From contig JAEXCG010000099.1 in NCBI GenBank assembly GCA_023402355.1, positions 1 to 17,824 of the forward strand: a stretch of DNA of 17,824 nt, in the 5' to 3' direction. The notes beneath the pieces were generated by a model, which ran no database searches, had not been told where the DNA came from, and was given only the letters and a program-made list of their open reading frames with translations. The stretch comes from Bacillota bacterium (GTDB lineage Bacteria > Bacillota > Clostridia > Christensenellales > Aristaeellaceae). This document shows, piece by piece, positions 6,671-11,512 of this stretch. The position numbers and the translations under genes are program-made. Every line of letters starts with the position of its first letter. Position 1 is the stretch's first letter.

Positions 6671-7813
6671 ATGAAGGTTGTTCGGGCTGAAATTCTACTT
6701 GCAAAACAGGCATTTGAACTGCCGTCGGATTATTTGGTCGCTTGGTATTCAGCGGAGAAAATCCCTGCCAGAACGTATAATTTTCCCATCCTGCGGCTCA
6801 CAACAGATGAGGGAATCGTTGGCTACGGGCCCGGAAATGCACCGCTGGATGCCTATGCGCTCCATAAACTGATCGGTCTGGATCCCTTCCATACGGCGGA
6901 ATTTTGGGCGGGACTGATGAGCGGTAAGGACTGCGTGCGTTCTTCATATGGCGGAATGGATATCGCGCTTTGGGACATCGTGGGCAAGACAACGGGGCGT
7001 TCCATCGGCCAACTGCTGGGCACCTGTTCCGAGCGTATGATGGCGTATGCCGCTACCTCCAGACTGCTAAGCGTTGAGGAGCACGTAAAGCAGTGTCAGG
7101 AGCTTATGCGCATGGGCTTTCGCGCCATCAAGCTGCGGTTGCACCGCAGCGATTACCGCGAGGATATTGCGGTGGTCGAGGCTGTACGCGAGGCTTGCGG
7201 CAAGGAGCTGCTGCTACTGGTCGATGCAAACCAAAACAACCGCTCCTACGCCTATCCCTTTTGGTCGTACGAAACAGCCTGTAAGGTCATGGATGCTATG
7301 GAAAGGCTGGATGTGCTGTGCGTAGAAGAACCCCTGGACAGGCGCAACTACGACGGTTTGGCGCGGCTTTCCAAGGAGTTCCGAACGCTCATCGCAGGCG
7401 GTGAGCACAGCAGTTGCTTGGATGAATTCCGTATTCACATTGATCAGGATACCTATGATGTTTTTCAACCGGATGTGGTCCTGGGCGATTTCGGCATCAC
7501 AGGCATACATAAACTCGGGACAATTACGGAATATTACAAAAAAAAGCTCATGCCGCATGTTTGTTCGCTGGACTATATGCCGCTCAGCCTGGCGGCCGTT
7601 ATGCAGGTTTGTTCTGCCCACACCAACGTTCCGCTGATCGAATATCCCTTTGATCCTCCCTTCTTGACGGTCGATACGCAGCAGTGCATTTTCAACAACC
7701 CGATTGTTATTGATTCGGAAGGCTACTTGCCGGTTCCGCATGAACCCGGCTTGGGCGTGACCCTAAATGAGGAAGTGCTCAAAGGCTTTACCGCCATTCA
7801 ATGCGCACAGTAA
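6671..7813 (+). CDS. enolase-superfamily enzyme, mandelate racemase subgroup (sugar-acid dehydratase or epimerase)
   Basis: The protein has 380 residues with the MR/MLE two-domain layout: an N-terminal capping domain (about 1-120) ending SSYGGMDIALWDIVGKTTGRSIGQLLG, then the TIM barrel. Probable metal ligands are D185 (VDANQ), E219 (VEEP) and E245 (GGEHSS). The catalytic His-Asp dyad of the mandelate racemase subgroup appears as H296 (MPH) with D268 (QPD), and E324 (LIEYP) matches the conserved barrel glutamate. On the opposite face the usual KxK is K154-L-R156 (AIKLRLHR). The family abstracts a proton next to a carboxylate, typically dehydrating or epimerising sugar acids. Co-transcription with an ABC importer (GGAGG before ATG, 18 bases after the permease) suggests that it acts on the imported compound. 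The exact substrate cannot be read from sequence. Confidence 0.9.
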   Translation: MKVVRAEILLAKQAFELPSDYLVAWYSAEKIPARTYNFPILRLTTDEGIVGYGPGNAPLDAYALHKLIGLDPFHTAEFWAGLMSGKDCVRSSYGGMDIALWDIVGKTTGRSIGQLLGTCSERMMAYAATSRLLSVEEHVKQCQELMRMGFRAIKLRLHRSDYREDIAVVEAVREACGKELLLLVDANQNNRSYAYPFWSYETACKVMDAMERLDVLCVEEPLDRRNYDGLARLSKEFRTLIAGGEHSSCLDEFRIHIDQDTYDVFQPDVVLGDFGITGIHKLGTITEYYKKKLMPHVCSLDYMPLSLAAVMQVCSAHTNVPLIEYPFDPPFLTVDTQQCIFNNPIVIDSEGYLPVPHEPGLGVTLNEEVLKGFTAIQCAQ

Positions 7814-7962
7814 GGGCTCTGCAGCTAGACCTCAGCACCCCAACACAGACTTGAGCGCTCTTTGAACGGGCGGCGCTACCTCTTACACAGGCAAGTCGCT
7901 TGTGACGGTTGGCGGATGTATTTCGAACAACAGAACAGGCCGCATTGCTCACTGGGCTGCAC
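7814..7962. other. non-coding stretch between the enolase-superfamily gene and the IS remnant
   Basis: I see no convincing coding frame, promoter or hairpin here. Short frames exist on both strands but none has a ribosome site or a family resemblance. It is probably decayed sequence left of the insertion-sequence remnant. Confidence 0.4.
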
Positions 7963-7982
7963 GAAAAAGGACAGAGAAATAA

Positions 7983-8038
7983 GCACCCTCCGGTTGTAGA
8001 ATTGAGGAGATCAAACTACGACAGGAGGGCTGTTTTTT
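7983..8038 (+). terminator. strong hairpin terminator just inside the left end of the IS remnant
   Basis: CCCTCC-g-GTTGTAG (7986-7999) pairs with CTACGAC-a-GGAGGG (8016-8029), one mismatch and one G-U pair, with AGC/GCT able to extend the base. A run of six T (8033-8038) follows. It would stop transcripts coming from the ABC operon or protect the former IS from read-through. Confidence 0.75.
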
Positions 8039-8197
8039 GGCGAGGAAATACACGGCTGTACAGGGATTGTTACCTGGCGTAATGGCAATGAAGGGAGTGG
8101 GTTACGCCTGCCGGCAAATCACAGGACAGATGGGACTTGAGCAAAAGCAATTTGAGGAATAATGCAGCCTAAGGGACCTCCACGGAAAAATCAGTAA
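8037..8197 (+). pseudogene. broken IS3-family orfA (HTH) remnant
   Basis: From a TTG at 8037 the frame reads MARKYTAVQGLLPGVMAMKGVGYACRQITGQMGLEQKQFEE and stops at 8160-8162. This resembles the N-terminus of IS3-type orfA proteins (ARKYT..Q.LLP....M...G...R.IA...GL). The expected continuation QPKGPPRKNQ is found in another frame at 8165-8194, followed by a stop at 8195-8197. So the gene has at least one frameshift and has lost its end. The former start was probably ATG where TTG now stands. It lies between the inverted ends of the deleted element. Confidence 0.7.
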
Positions 8198-8312
8198 ACA
8201 GAAAAAATCGGCAATAACAATTTGGCTGTCCTTTTTCTCGGCGGTCTAAAGATCATTATGGGACCTGCTCAACGAGAGGCCAGGATTTCTCCGCGCATTT
8301 TTCGCCGGGCGC

Positions 8313-8341
8313 TTGACAAAGCGTTCGGAAAGCGCTATAGT
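8313..8341 (+). promoter_or_regulatory. sigma-A promoter of the Rrf2 regulator gene
   Basis: TTGACA (8313-8318) and TATAGT (8336-8341) are separated by 17 bases, a near-consensus promoter. AAAGCG occurs twice 11 bases apart in the spacer region (8318-8334), and AGT-AAT-ACT forms a small dyad over the start site. Both could be sites for the Rrf2 protein itself, since Rrf2 regulators often control their own gene. Confidence 0.85.
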
Positions 8342-8383
8342 AATACTGTAACGAATAAAAATACAGATAGGCGGGGGAGTCAC

Positions 8384-8809
8384 ATGACGAGTGAATTTGC
8401 GGTGGCGGTGCACGCGCTTGTCTACCTGAACCATAAGCGGCAGACGCTTTCCAGCGAGGTGCTGGCGGGCAACGTCTGCACGAACCCGGCGCGCATTCGC
8501 AAGGTGATGGCGCAGCTCAAGCGCGCGGGCCTGGTGGAGACGAAGGAAGGGCTGGACGGCGGGTATCTCTTCACCCAAAACGCGGACGAGGTGAGCCTCT
8601 GCCGCGTGGCGAAGGCGCTGAACGCGCGGTTCGTGTGCGCGTCCTGGCACAGCGGCGACAAGGACATGGCCTGCCTGGTGGCGTCGGGCATGGCGGACAT
8701 TCTGGACGAGGTGTACGACGACTTGGACGGGCTTTGCATGGAGCGGCTCAGCCGCATCACGATCGGGTCGATCGACAGGAAGATCTTCGGCGCAAGGCAG
8801 CCGGTATAA
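8384..8809 (+). CDS. Rrf2-family transcriptional regulator, probably redox-sensing
   Basis: The protein has 141 residues. A winged helix-turn-helix occupies about residues 1-65: SSEVLAGNVCTNPARIRKVMAQLKRAGLVETKEGLDGGYLF. The wing motif GLDGGY is typical of Rrf2 proteins (IscR, NsrR, CymR). There are five cysteines (C32, C73, C85, C97, C118), but the spacing does not match the IscR iron-sulfur set (C-x5-C-x5-C). The sensor may therefore be a disulfide or a different cluster. It heads a block with thioredoxin and thioredoxin reductase, which supports a role in thiol or oxidative stress control. The start at 8384 follows GCGGGGGAG; the longer frame from 8222 would begin upstream of the promoter and is rejected. 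Confidence 0.88.
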   Translation: MTSEFAVAVHALVYLNHKRQTLSSEVLAGNVCTNPARIRKVMAQLKRAGLVETKEGLDGGYLFTQNADEVSLCRVAKALNARFVCASWHSGDKDMACLVASGMADILDEVYDDLDGLCMERLSRITIGSIDRKIFGARQPV

Positions 8810-8818
8810 ACCCCGGCG
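8799..8818 (+). repeat. 20-base direct repeat, copy 1 (overlaps the end of the Rrf2 gene)
   Basis: AGCCGGTATAAACCCCGGCG is identical to 8999-9018, and the two copies start exactly 200 bases apart. The repeat itself has GCCGG/CCGGC arms. This copy supplies the last codons and the TAA stop of the Rrf2 gene. Confidence 0.95.
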
Positions 8819-8883
8819 CGGATTGTCGAAAAAGCCATCGAAGACAGAGAAACCAAAAGCCGTCTGCAAGACTTCAATCGTAT

Positions 8884-8915
8884 CGCCCGGCTTTGCCGGG
8901 CGGGCGGGGCTTTTT
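8884..8915 (+). terminator. probable terminator after the Rrf2 gene
   Basis: CGCCCGGC (8884-8891) pairs perfectly with GCCGGGCG (8895-8902) across a TTT loop, then GGCGGGGC and five T (8911-8915). The gap of 8 bases before the T-run is longer than ideal, though pairing of 8829-8836 with 8908-8915 would bring the T-run against a stem. This likely separates the Rrf2 transcript from the thioredoxin genes. Confidence 0.5.
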
Positions 8916-8920
8916 CCGTA

Positions 8921-8937
8921 GCAAAACGCAGTTTTGC
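8921..8937. repeat. short inverted repeat in the intergenic element
   Basis: GCAAAAC (8921-8927) and GTTTTGC (8931-8937) are perfect arms around GCA. TCC and GGA outside them could extend the stem with a bulge. Confidence 0.8.
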
Positions 8938-8961
8938 GGAGCGAAAAAATCACCCGTAACC

Positions 8962-8991
8962 TCGAGAAAGTGGCGTACGCCACTTTCTCGA
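8962..8991. repeat. perfect 30-base palindrome
   Basis: The left half is TCGAGAAAGTGGCGT and the right half is its exact reverse complement, with no spacer. Such a perfect palindrome can form a cruciform or, as a 15-base-pair site, bind a symmetrical protein. It lies 62 bases before the trxA start codon. Confidence 0.95.
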
Positions 8992-8998
8992 CACGCTG

Positions 8999-9018
8999 AG
9001 CCGGTATAAACCCCGGCG
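8999..9018 (+). repeat. 20-base direct repeat, copy 2 (upstream of trxA)
   Basis: This is an exact second copy of 8799-8818. It contains TATAAA (9005-9010), which could act as a -10 box for trxA, but I do not see a good -35 box 17 bases upstream. Confidence 0.95.
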
Positions 9019-9053
9019 GGGCCGGAGAAGATGTACAAAAGGAGGCGCGGCAT

Positions 9054-9383
9054 ATGGCGATGACGAAACTGACGAAGGAAAATTTTGAGGCCGAGGTGCT
9101 CACGGCGCAGGAGACGGTGATGGTGGAGTTCAGCGCGCCCTGGTGCGGCTACTGCCGCCGGATCGCCCCGGCGATAGAGGCGCTGGCCCAAAGCCTGGAC
9201 GGCAGGGTGAAGGTGGGCACGATCGACATCGACGAGCAGCCGGAGCTGACCGAGCGCTACGAGGTGGAGACGATTCCCTCGCTGATCGTGTTCCGGGGCG
9301 GCAAGGCCGTGGGCGAGGCGCTGGTGGCGCCGCAGTCGCGCGGGCGCATCGAGGAGTGGCTGCGGGAAAACGGCGCGCTTTGA
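9054..9383 (+). CDS. trxA: thioredoxin
   Basis: The protein has 109 residues, the usual thioredoxin length, and a single thioredoxin fold. The active site is WCGYC (C31 and C34), where most thioredoxins have WCGPC; the cis-proline follows as TIPSL (P75). It reduces protein disulfides in the cytoplasm and is itself reduced by the enzyme encoded 36 bases downstream. GGAGG at 9041-9045 sets the start at 9054. Tyr in place of Pro in the CxxC motif tends to raise the redox potential, so it may be less reducing than standard thioredoxin; that is inference. Its promoter is not obvious; the gene may be read from within the upstream palindromic element. Confidence 0.93.
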   Translation: MAMTKLTKENFEAEVLTAQETVMVEFSAPWCGYCRRIAPAIEALAQSLDGRVKVGTIDIDEQPELTERYEVETIPSLIVFRGGKAVGEALVAPQSRGRIEEWLRENGAL

Positions 9384-9419
9384 GAAAGCCCCGGCGCACA
9401 CGGGAGAAAGGATACGGCG

Positions 9420-10340
9420 ATGGAAGAGAAGATTTACGACATGCTGGTGGTCGGCGGCGGGCCCGCGGGCTACACGGCGGCGCTGTACGGCGCGCGGGCG
9501 GGGCTTTCGGTTCGAGTGATCGAGACGCTGTCGCCCGGAGGGCAGATGGCGACCACCGAGCAGATCGACAACTATCCGGGCTTTGAGGACGGCATCGACG
9601 GCCAGCAGCTCGCCGAGCGCATGCAGCGCGGGGCGGAGCGCTTCGGCGCGGAATCGGTCTTCGGGCAGGCGCTTTCGGCAGACCTGTCGCAGAGCCCCAA
9701 GCGCATTGAGACGGAAAGCGGCACGTTCCTGGGCCACACGGTGGTGCTCGCGATGGGCGCCGCGCCGCGCGAATTGGGGCTGGCGGACGAGCGCGCGCTG
9801 CGGGGCAAGGGCGTGGCCTACTGCGCGACCTGCGACGGCATGTTCTACCGCGGCAAGACGGTCGCGGTCGTGGGCGGGGGCAACAGCGCCGCGGCGGACG
9901 CGCTGTTCCTCTCCAAGCTCTGCAAGAAGGTCTACCTCGTCCACCGGCGGGACGAGCTGCGCGCCTCGCGGCGGGAGCGCGCGCTGCTCGAGGAGAGCGG
10001 CGTGGAGTTTCTGCTGAGCCGAAGGCCCGTCGCCATCCTGCACGAAAAGCGCGTGACGGGCCTGCGGCTGGAGGACGTGAAGACCGGCGAGGTGAGCGAC
10101 CTTGCGGTGGACGGCGTCTTCGTGGCGATCGGCCGCGTGCCGTCCACGGAGCTCGTGCGCGGCCAGGTGGAATTGGACGAGGCGGGCTACGTGCTCGCGG
10201 ACGAGTCCACGCGCACGAACCTGCCGGGCGTCTACGCCGCGGGCGACCTGCGGCAAAAGCCGCTGCGCCAGATCGTGACCGCCGCGGCGGACGGCGCGAC
10301 CGCCGCGCACTTCGCGGAGGAGTACGTGTACAGGCTCTGA
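9420..10340 (+). CDS. trxB: NADPH-thioredoxin reductase
   Basis: This 306-residue flavoprotein transfers electrons from NADPH through FAD to thioredoxin. The N-terminal FAD-binding motif is GGGPAG (12-17), followed by the conserved PGGQMATTEQIDNYPGF. The redox-active cysteines are C135 and C138 in CATCDG. The NADPH domain has GGGNSAAADALFLSK (152-166), and HRRDELRAS (175-183) supplies the arginines that bind the 2'-phosphate, so NADPH rather than ferredoxin use is expected. The second FAD motif GVYAAGDLRQKPLRQIVTAAADGA closes the protein. The start follows GAGAAAGGAT. It lies directly after thioredoxin and downstream of an Rrf2 regulator, a self-contained redox unit. Confidence 0.95.
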   Translation: MEEKIYDMLVVGGGPAGYTAALYGARAGLSVRVIETLSPGGQMATTEQIDNYPGFEDGIDGQQLAERMQRGAERFGAESVFGQALSADLSQSPKRIETESGTFLGHTVVLAMGAAPRELGLADERALRGKGVAYCATCDGMFYRGKTVAVVGGGNSAAADALFLSKLCKKVYLVHRRDELRASRRERALLEESGVEFLLSRRPVAILHEKRVTGLRLEDVKTGEVSDLAVDGVFVAIGRVPSTELVRGQVELDEAGYVLADESTRTNLPGVYAAGDLRQKPLRQIVTAAADGATAAHFAEEYVYRL

Positions 10341-10364
10341 GCGTTGACCCGGCCCGTGTTTTCC

Positions 10365-10393
10365 TTGACAGGAGGCGGCGCGGGATTTACAAT
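10365..10393 (+). promoter_or_regulatory. sigma-A promoter of the phasin-like gene
   Basis: TTGACA (10365-10370) and TACAAT (10388-10393) with a 17-base spacer lie 26 bases before the start codon and 24 bases after the trxB stop. The gene therefore has its own strong promoter. Confidence 0.85.
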
Positions 10394-10418
10394 GCAGACA
10401 GAAAGGGGGCGCTGGACG

Positions 10419-10874
10419 ATGGCGCTGTATGACGAACTGAGAAAGGTGCTGATGGCCGGCGTGGGCGCGGTGGCGGTCACAGCGGAAAAGGCAAAGGAGA
10501 TCGCGGACGGCCTGATCGAAAAGGGCGAGCTCACGGTCGAGCAGGGCAGGTTCGTGAGCGACGCGTTCTGCAAGAACGTGTCCGAAAAGGTGGACCGCGC
10601 CGCGAAGAAGGTGGATATGTCCGCCAAGATGATGGCGCTCTCCCCCGAGGAGCTGGAGCAGGTCAAGGAGATCATCGCCCGCATACAGCGGGAAAAGGCG
10701 CAGGCGGCGGGCGATTCGCCGGACGCCGGGGACGGCGCGCAGGCGGACGAGAGCGCGGACGAGAGCGGAGACGAGGTTTCTGCGGACGAGGCGGACGAGC
10801 CTGACAGCGGCGTCGATGTGAAAGAAGCGGACGTGCATGAAGCGACCCGTGATACGGATGAATCGAACGGCTAA
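10419..10874 (+). CDS. phasin-like coiled-coil protein with acidic tail
   Basis: The protein has 151 residues. Residues 1-95 are strongly helical: MALYDELRKVLMAGVGAVAVTAEKAKEIADGLIEKGELTVEQGRFVSDAF, then KVDRAAKKVDMSAKMMALSPEELEQVKEIIARIQREKA. This matches the phasin-superfamily / polyhydroxyalkanoate-synthesis-regulator-like small proteins that are widespread in clostridia, usually with a GELT..QGK..V.EL pattern. Residues about 96-151 are a low-complexity acidic tail of Asp, Glu, Ala and Ser. There is no signal peptide. The ATG at 10419 follows GAAAGGGGGC and a promoter; the frame extends upstream to 10344 but that part precedes the transcription start. Its function in organisms without polyester granules is unclear. 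Monocistronic. Confidence 0.75.
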   Translation: MALYDELRKVLMAGVGAVAVTAEKAKEIADGLIEKGELTVEQGRFVSDAFCKNVSEKVDRAAKKVDMSAKMMALSPEELEQVKEIIARIQREKAQAAGDSPDAGDGAQADESADESGDEVSADEADEPDSGVDVKEADVHEATRDTDESNG

Positions 10875-10880
10875 ACATAC

Positions 10881-10920
10881 AAAAACGCGGAGCATCCCTG
10901 AAAAGGGGCTCCGCGTTTTT
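10881..10920 (+). terminator. intrinsic terminator after the phasin-like gene
   Basis: AAAAACGCGGAGC (10881-10893) pairs perfectly with GCTCCGCGTTTTT (10908-10920), with CCC/GGG inside. The right arm supplies the T-run. It also marks where the GC-rich backbone gives way to AT-rich accessory sequence. Confidence 0.9.
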
Positions 10921-11213
10921 GTGCTTAGAAATCAAGGTATTCAATGCGCGCAAAGCGCGATCCAAACGTGCCTGTAGAGCAACCTTCTCTTTTTGACATT
11001 GCTCTAACTCCTCTAATTTGGCTTGATATTGTACATTCAAAATGGCGTATGATTCTGCGCTTATTGGATCTGCTGCTTGTTCATCCTTTGTAGCTTTCCT
11101 CCAACCGCTAATTGACTGTGAGGAAATGTGTAGTTCTTGGGCTGCTTGGGTTATCCCAACCTCTTTTGCCCGTTTCAGCGCATCTGACTTTACTTTGCGG
11201 AATATCTTGGCAT
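10921..11213 (-). pseudogene. frameshifted transposase orfA-like HTH relic
   Basis: On the minus strand an ATG at 11211-11213, with GAGGTG 5 bases before it, reads MPRYSAK and then hits TAA. Shifting frame at that point restores a continuous protein, VKSDALKRAKEVGITQAAQELHISSQSISGWRKATKDEQ, followed by a coiled coil, YQAKLEELEQCQKEKVALQARLDRALRALNTLISKH. The join MPRYSAK-(x)-KSDALKRAKEVG...HIS.Q.I..W resembles IS3/IS911 orfA or similar HTH transposase subunits. So a one-base loss near 11193 has broken the gene. It also has no stop of its own before the terminator of the neighbouring gene, which suggests that its end was cut off at about 10921. The exact transposon family is uncertain. Confidence 0.6.
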
Positions 11214-11287
11214 GTCGTCACCTCATGGATTTAGATGAAGACCTGACATCATACACCCAGTGCTGCATGATAAATAATATAATAGGT

Positions 11288-11319
11288 GCATCGCAGACTG
11301 AAAATGCGATGCGCTTTTT
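11288..11319 (+). terminator. terminator-like hairpin in the accessory patch
   Basis: GCATCGCA (11288-11295) pairs with TGCGATGC (11305-11312) and is followed by GCTTTTTA. There is no plus-strand gene just upstream for it to serve. It may be a remnant of the vanished mobile element or an insulating hairpin. Confidence 0.55.
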
Positions 11320-11415
11320 AATGGTAGGAGCACCAACTTTATTATCTTTTTTGCCCGCAATTTTTCAGTTCAAGTCGAACCAGTGCTTTTTTGGGCGCAT
11401 ATTGTATCGTGTTGG

Positions 11416-11444
11416 TTGCTCTAAATGAGCTCTTAGAGTAATAC
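11416..11444 (+). promoter_or_regulatory. probable promoter of the SH3 protein gene
   Basis: TTGCTC (11416-11421) and TAATAC (11439-11444) have a 17-base spacer. Within the spacer CTCTAA (11420-11425) and TTAGAG (11434-11439) form an inverted repeat. Confidence 0.5.
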
Positions 11445-11458
11445 AGTGCTTCACTGTA
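11442..11458. promoter_or_regulatory. palindrome overlapping the presumed -10 box and start site (possible operator)
   Basis: TACAGTG-CTT-CACTGTA is a perfect 7-base-arm inverted repeat across the -10 box and the likely transcription start. A repressor bound here would block the promoter; alternatively it forms a 5' hairpin in the message. Confidence 0.5.
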
Positions 11459-11468
11459 GGCCAACGGC

Positions 11469-11482
11469 GGATAGCGCTATCC
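11469..11482. promoter_or_regulatory. 14-base perfect palindrome in the leader of the SH3 protein gene
   Basis: GGATAGCGCTATCC is self-complementary, with no spacer, 30 bases before the start codon. Together with the palindrome at 11442-11458 it suggests regulated expression. Confidence 0.5.
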
Positions 11483-11512
11483 AAGCTTATTCTTTATGGA
11501 GGACGCTTGGAA

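Larger units (their letters stand above)
7963..8237 (+). mobile_element. internally deleted IS3-like element (about 275 bases) with both inverted ends
   Basis: GAAAAAGGACAGAGAAAT (7963-7980) and the reverse complement of 8220-8237, GAAAAAGGACAGCCAAAT, match at 16 of 18 positions, including a perfect 12-base outer part. Between them lie a terminator hairpin and a broken orfA that resembles IS3-family orfA. The orfB transposase and much of orfA are missing, so this is a non-autonomous, MITE-like remnant. I do not see a clear target-site duplication; the true ends may lie a few bases further out. It sits at the right edge of the AT-richer catabolic cassette and upstream of the Rrf2 promoter. Confidence 0.7.
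8819..8998 (+). repeat. palindrome-rich intergenic element between the Rrf2 and trxA genes
   Basis: The 180 bases between the two direct repeats hold three strong inverted repeats: 8884-8902, 8921-8937 and a perfect 30-base palindrome at 8962-8991. A longer-range pairing is also possible, AAAAAGCC (8829-8836) with GGCTTTTT (8908-8915). No coding frame is credible. The layout suggests an inserted or duplicated structured element, such as a REP- or MITE-like dispersed repeat, but copy number cannot be judged from one window. Confidence 0.6.
11320..11512 (+). other. upstream region of the SH3 protein gene
   Basis: This AT-rich stretch carries no credible gene. A minus-strand frame at about 11385-11353 reads MRPKKHWFDLN and stops, which could be the tail of a lost gene, but it is too short to identify. 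The promoter and two palindromes listed separately lie in its right half. Confidence 0.35.

Noticed and set aside
7900..7990. Small Cys-rich peptide frames on either strand before the IS remnant
   Set aside because: No ribosome site, no start in a good place, and composition as expected by chance.
8799..9018. CRISPR array
   Set aside because: Only two copies of a 20-base repeat separated by 180 bases; no regular spacers and no cas genes.
8799..9018. Simple transposon target-site duplication
   Set aside because: Twenty bases is too long for common transposases, and the enclosed block has no matching inverted ends next to the repeats.
8246..9103. 285-residue open frame on the minus strand through the palindromic block
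   Set aside because: Shadow of the Rrf2 gene; it crosses several inverted repeats and a promoter.
8874..10895. 673-residue open frame on the minus strand
   Set aside because: It is the antisense shadow of the thioredoxin, reductase and phasin-like genes in GC-rich DNA; it is full of His/Arg/Leu runs and has no family features.
11042..11428. 128-residue open frame on the plus strand
   Set aside because: Opposite the transposase-like relic and running through a hairpin; no ribosome site and no resemblance to a known family.
11320..11440. tRNA or tRNA fragment (GGTTCGA-like string on the minus strand)
   Set aside because: No cloverleaf can be drawn around it.
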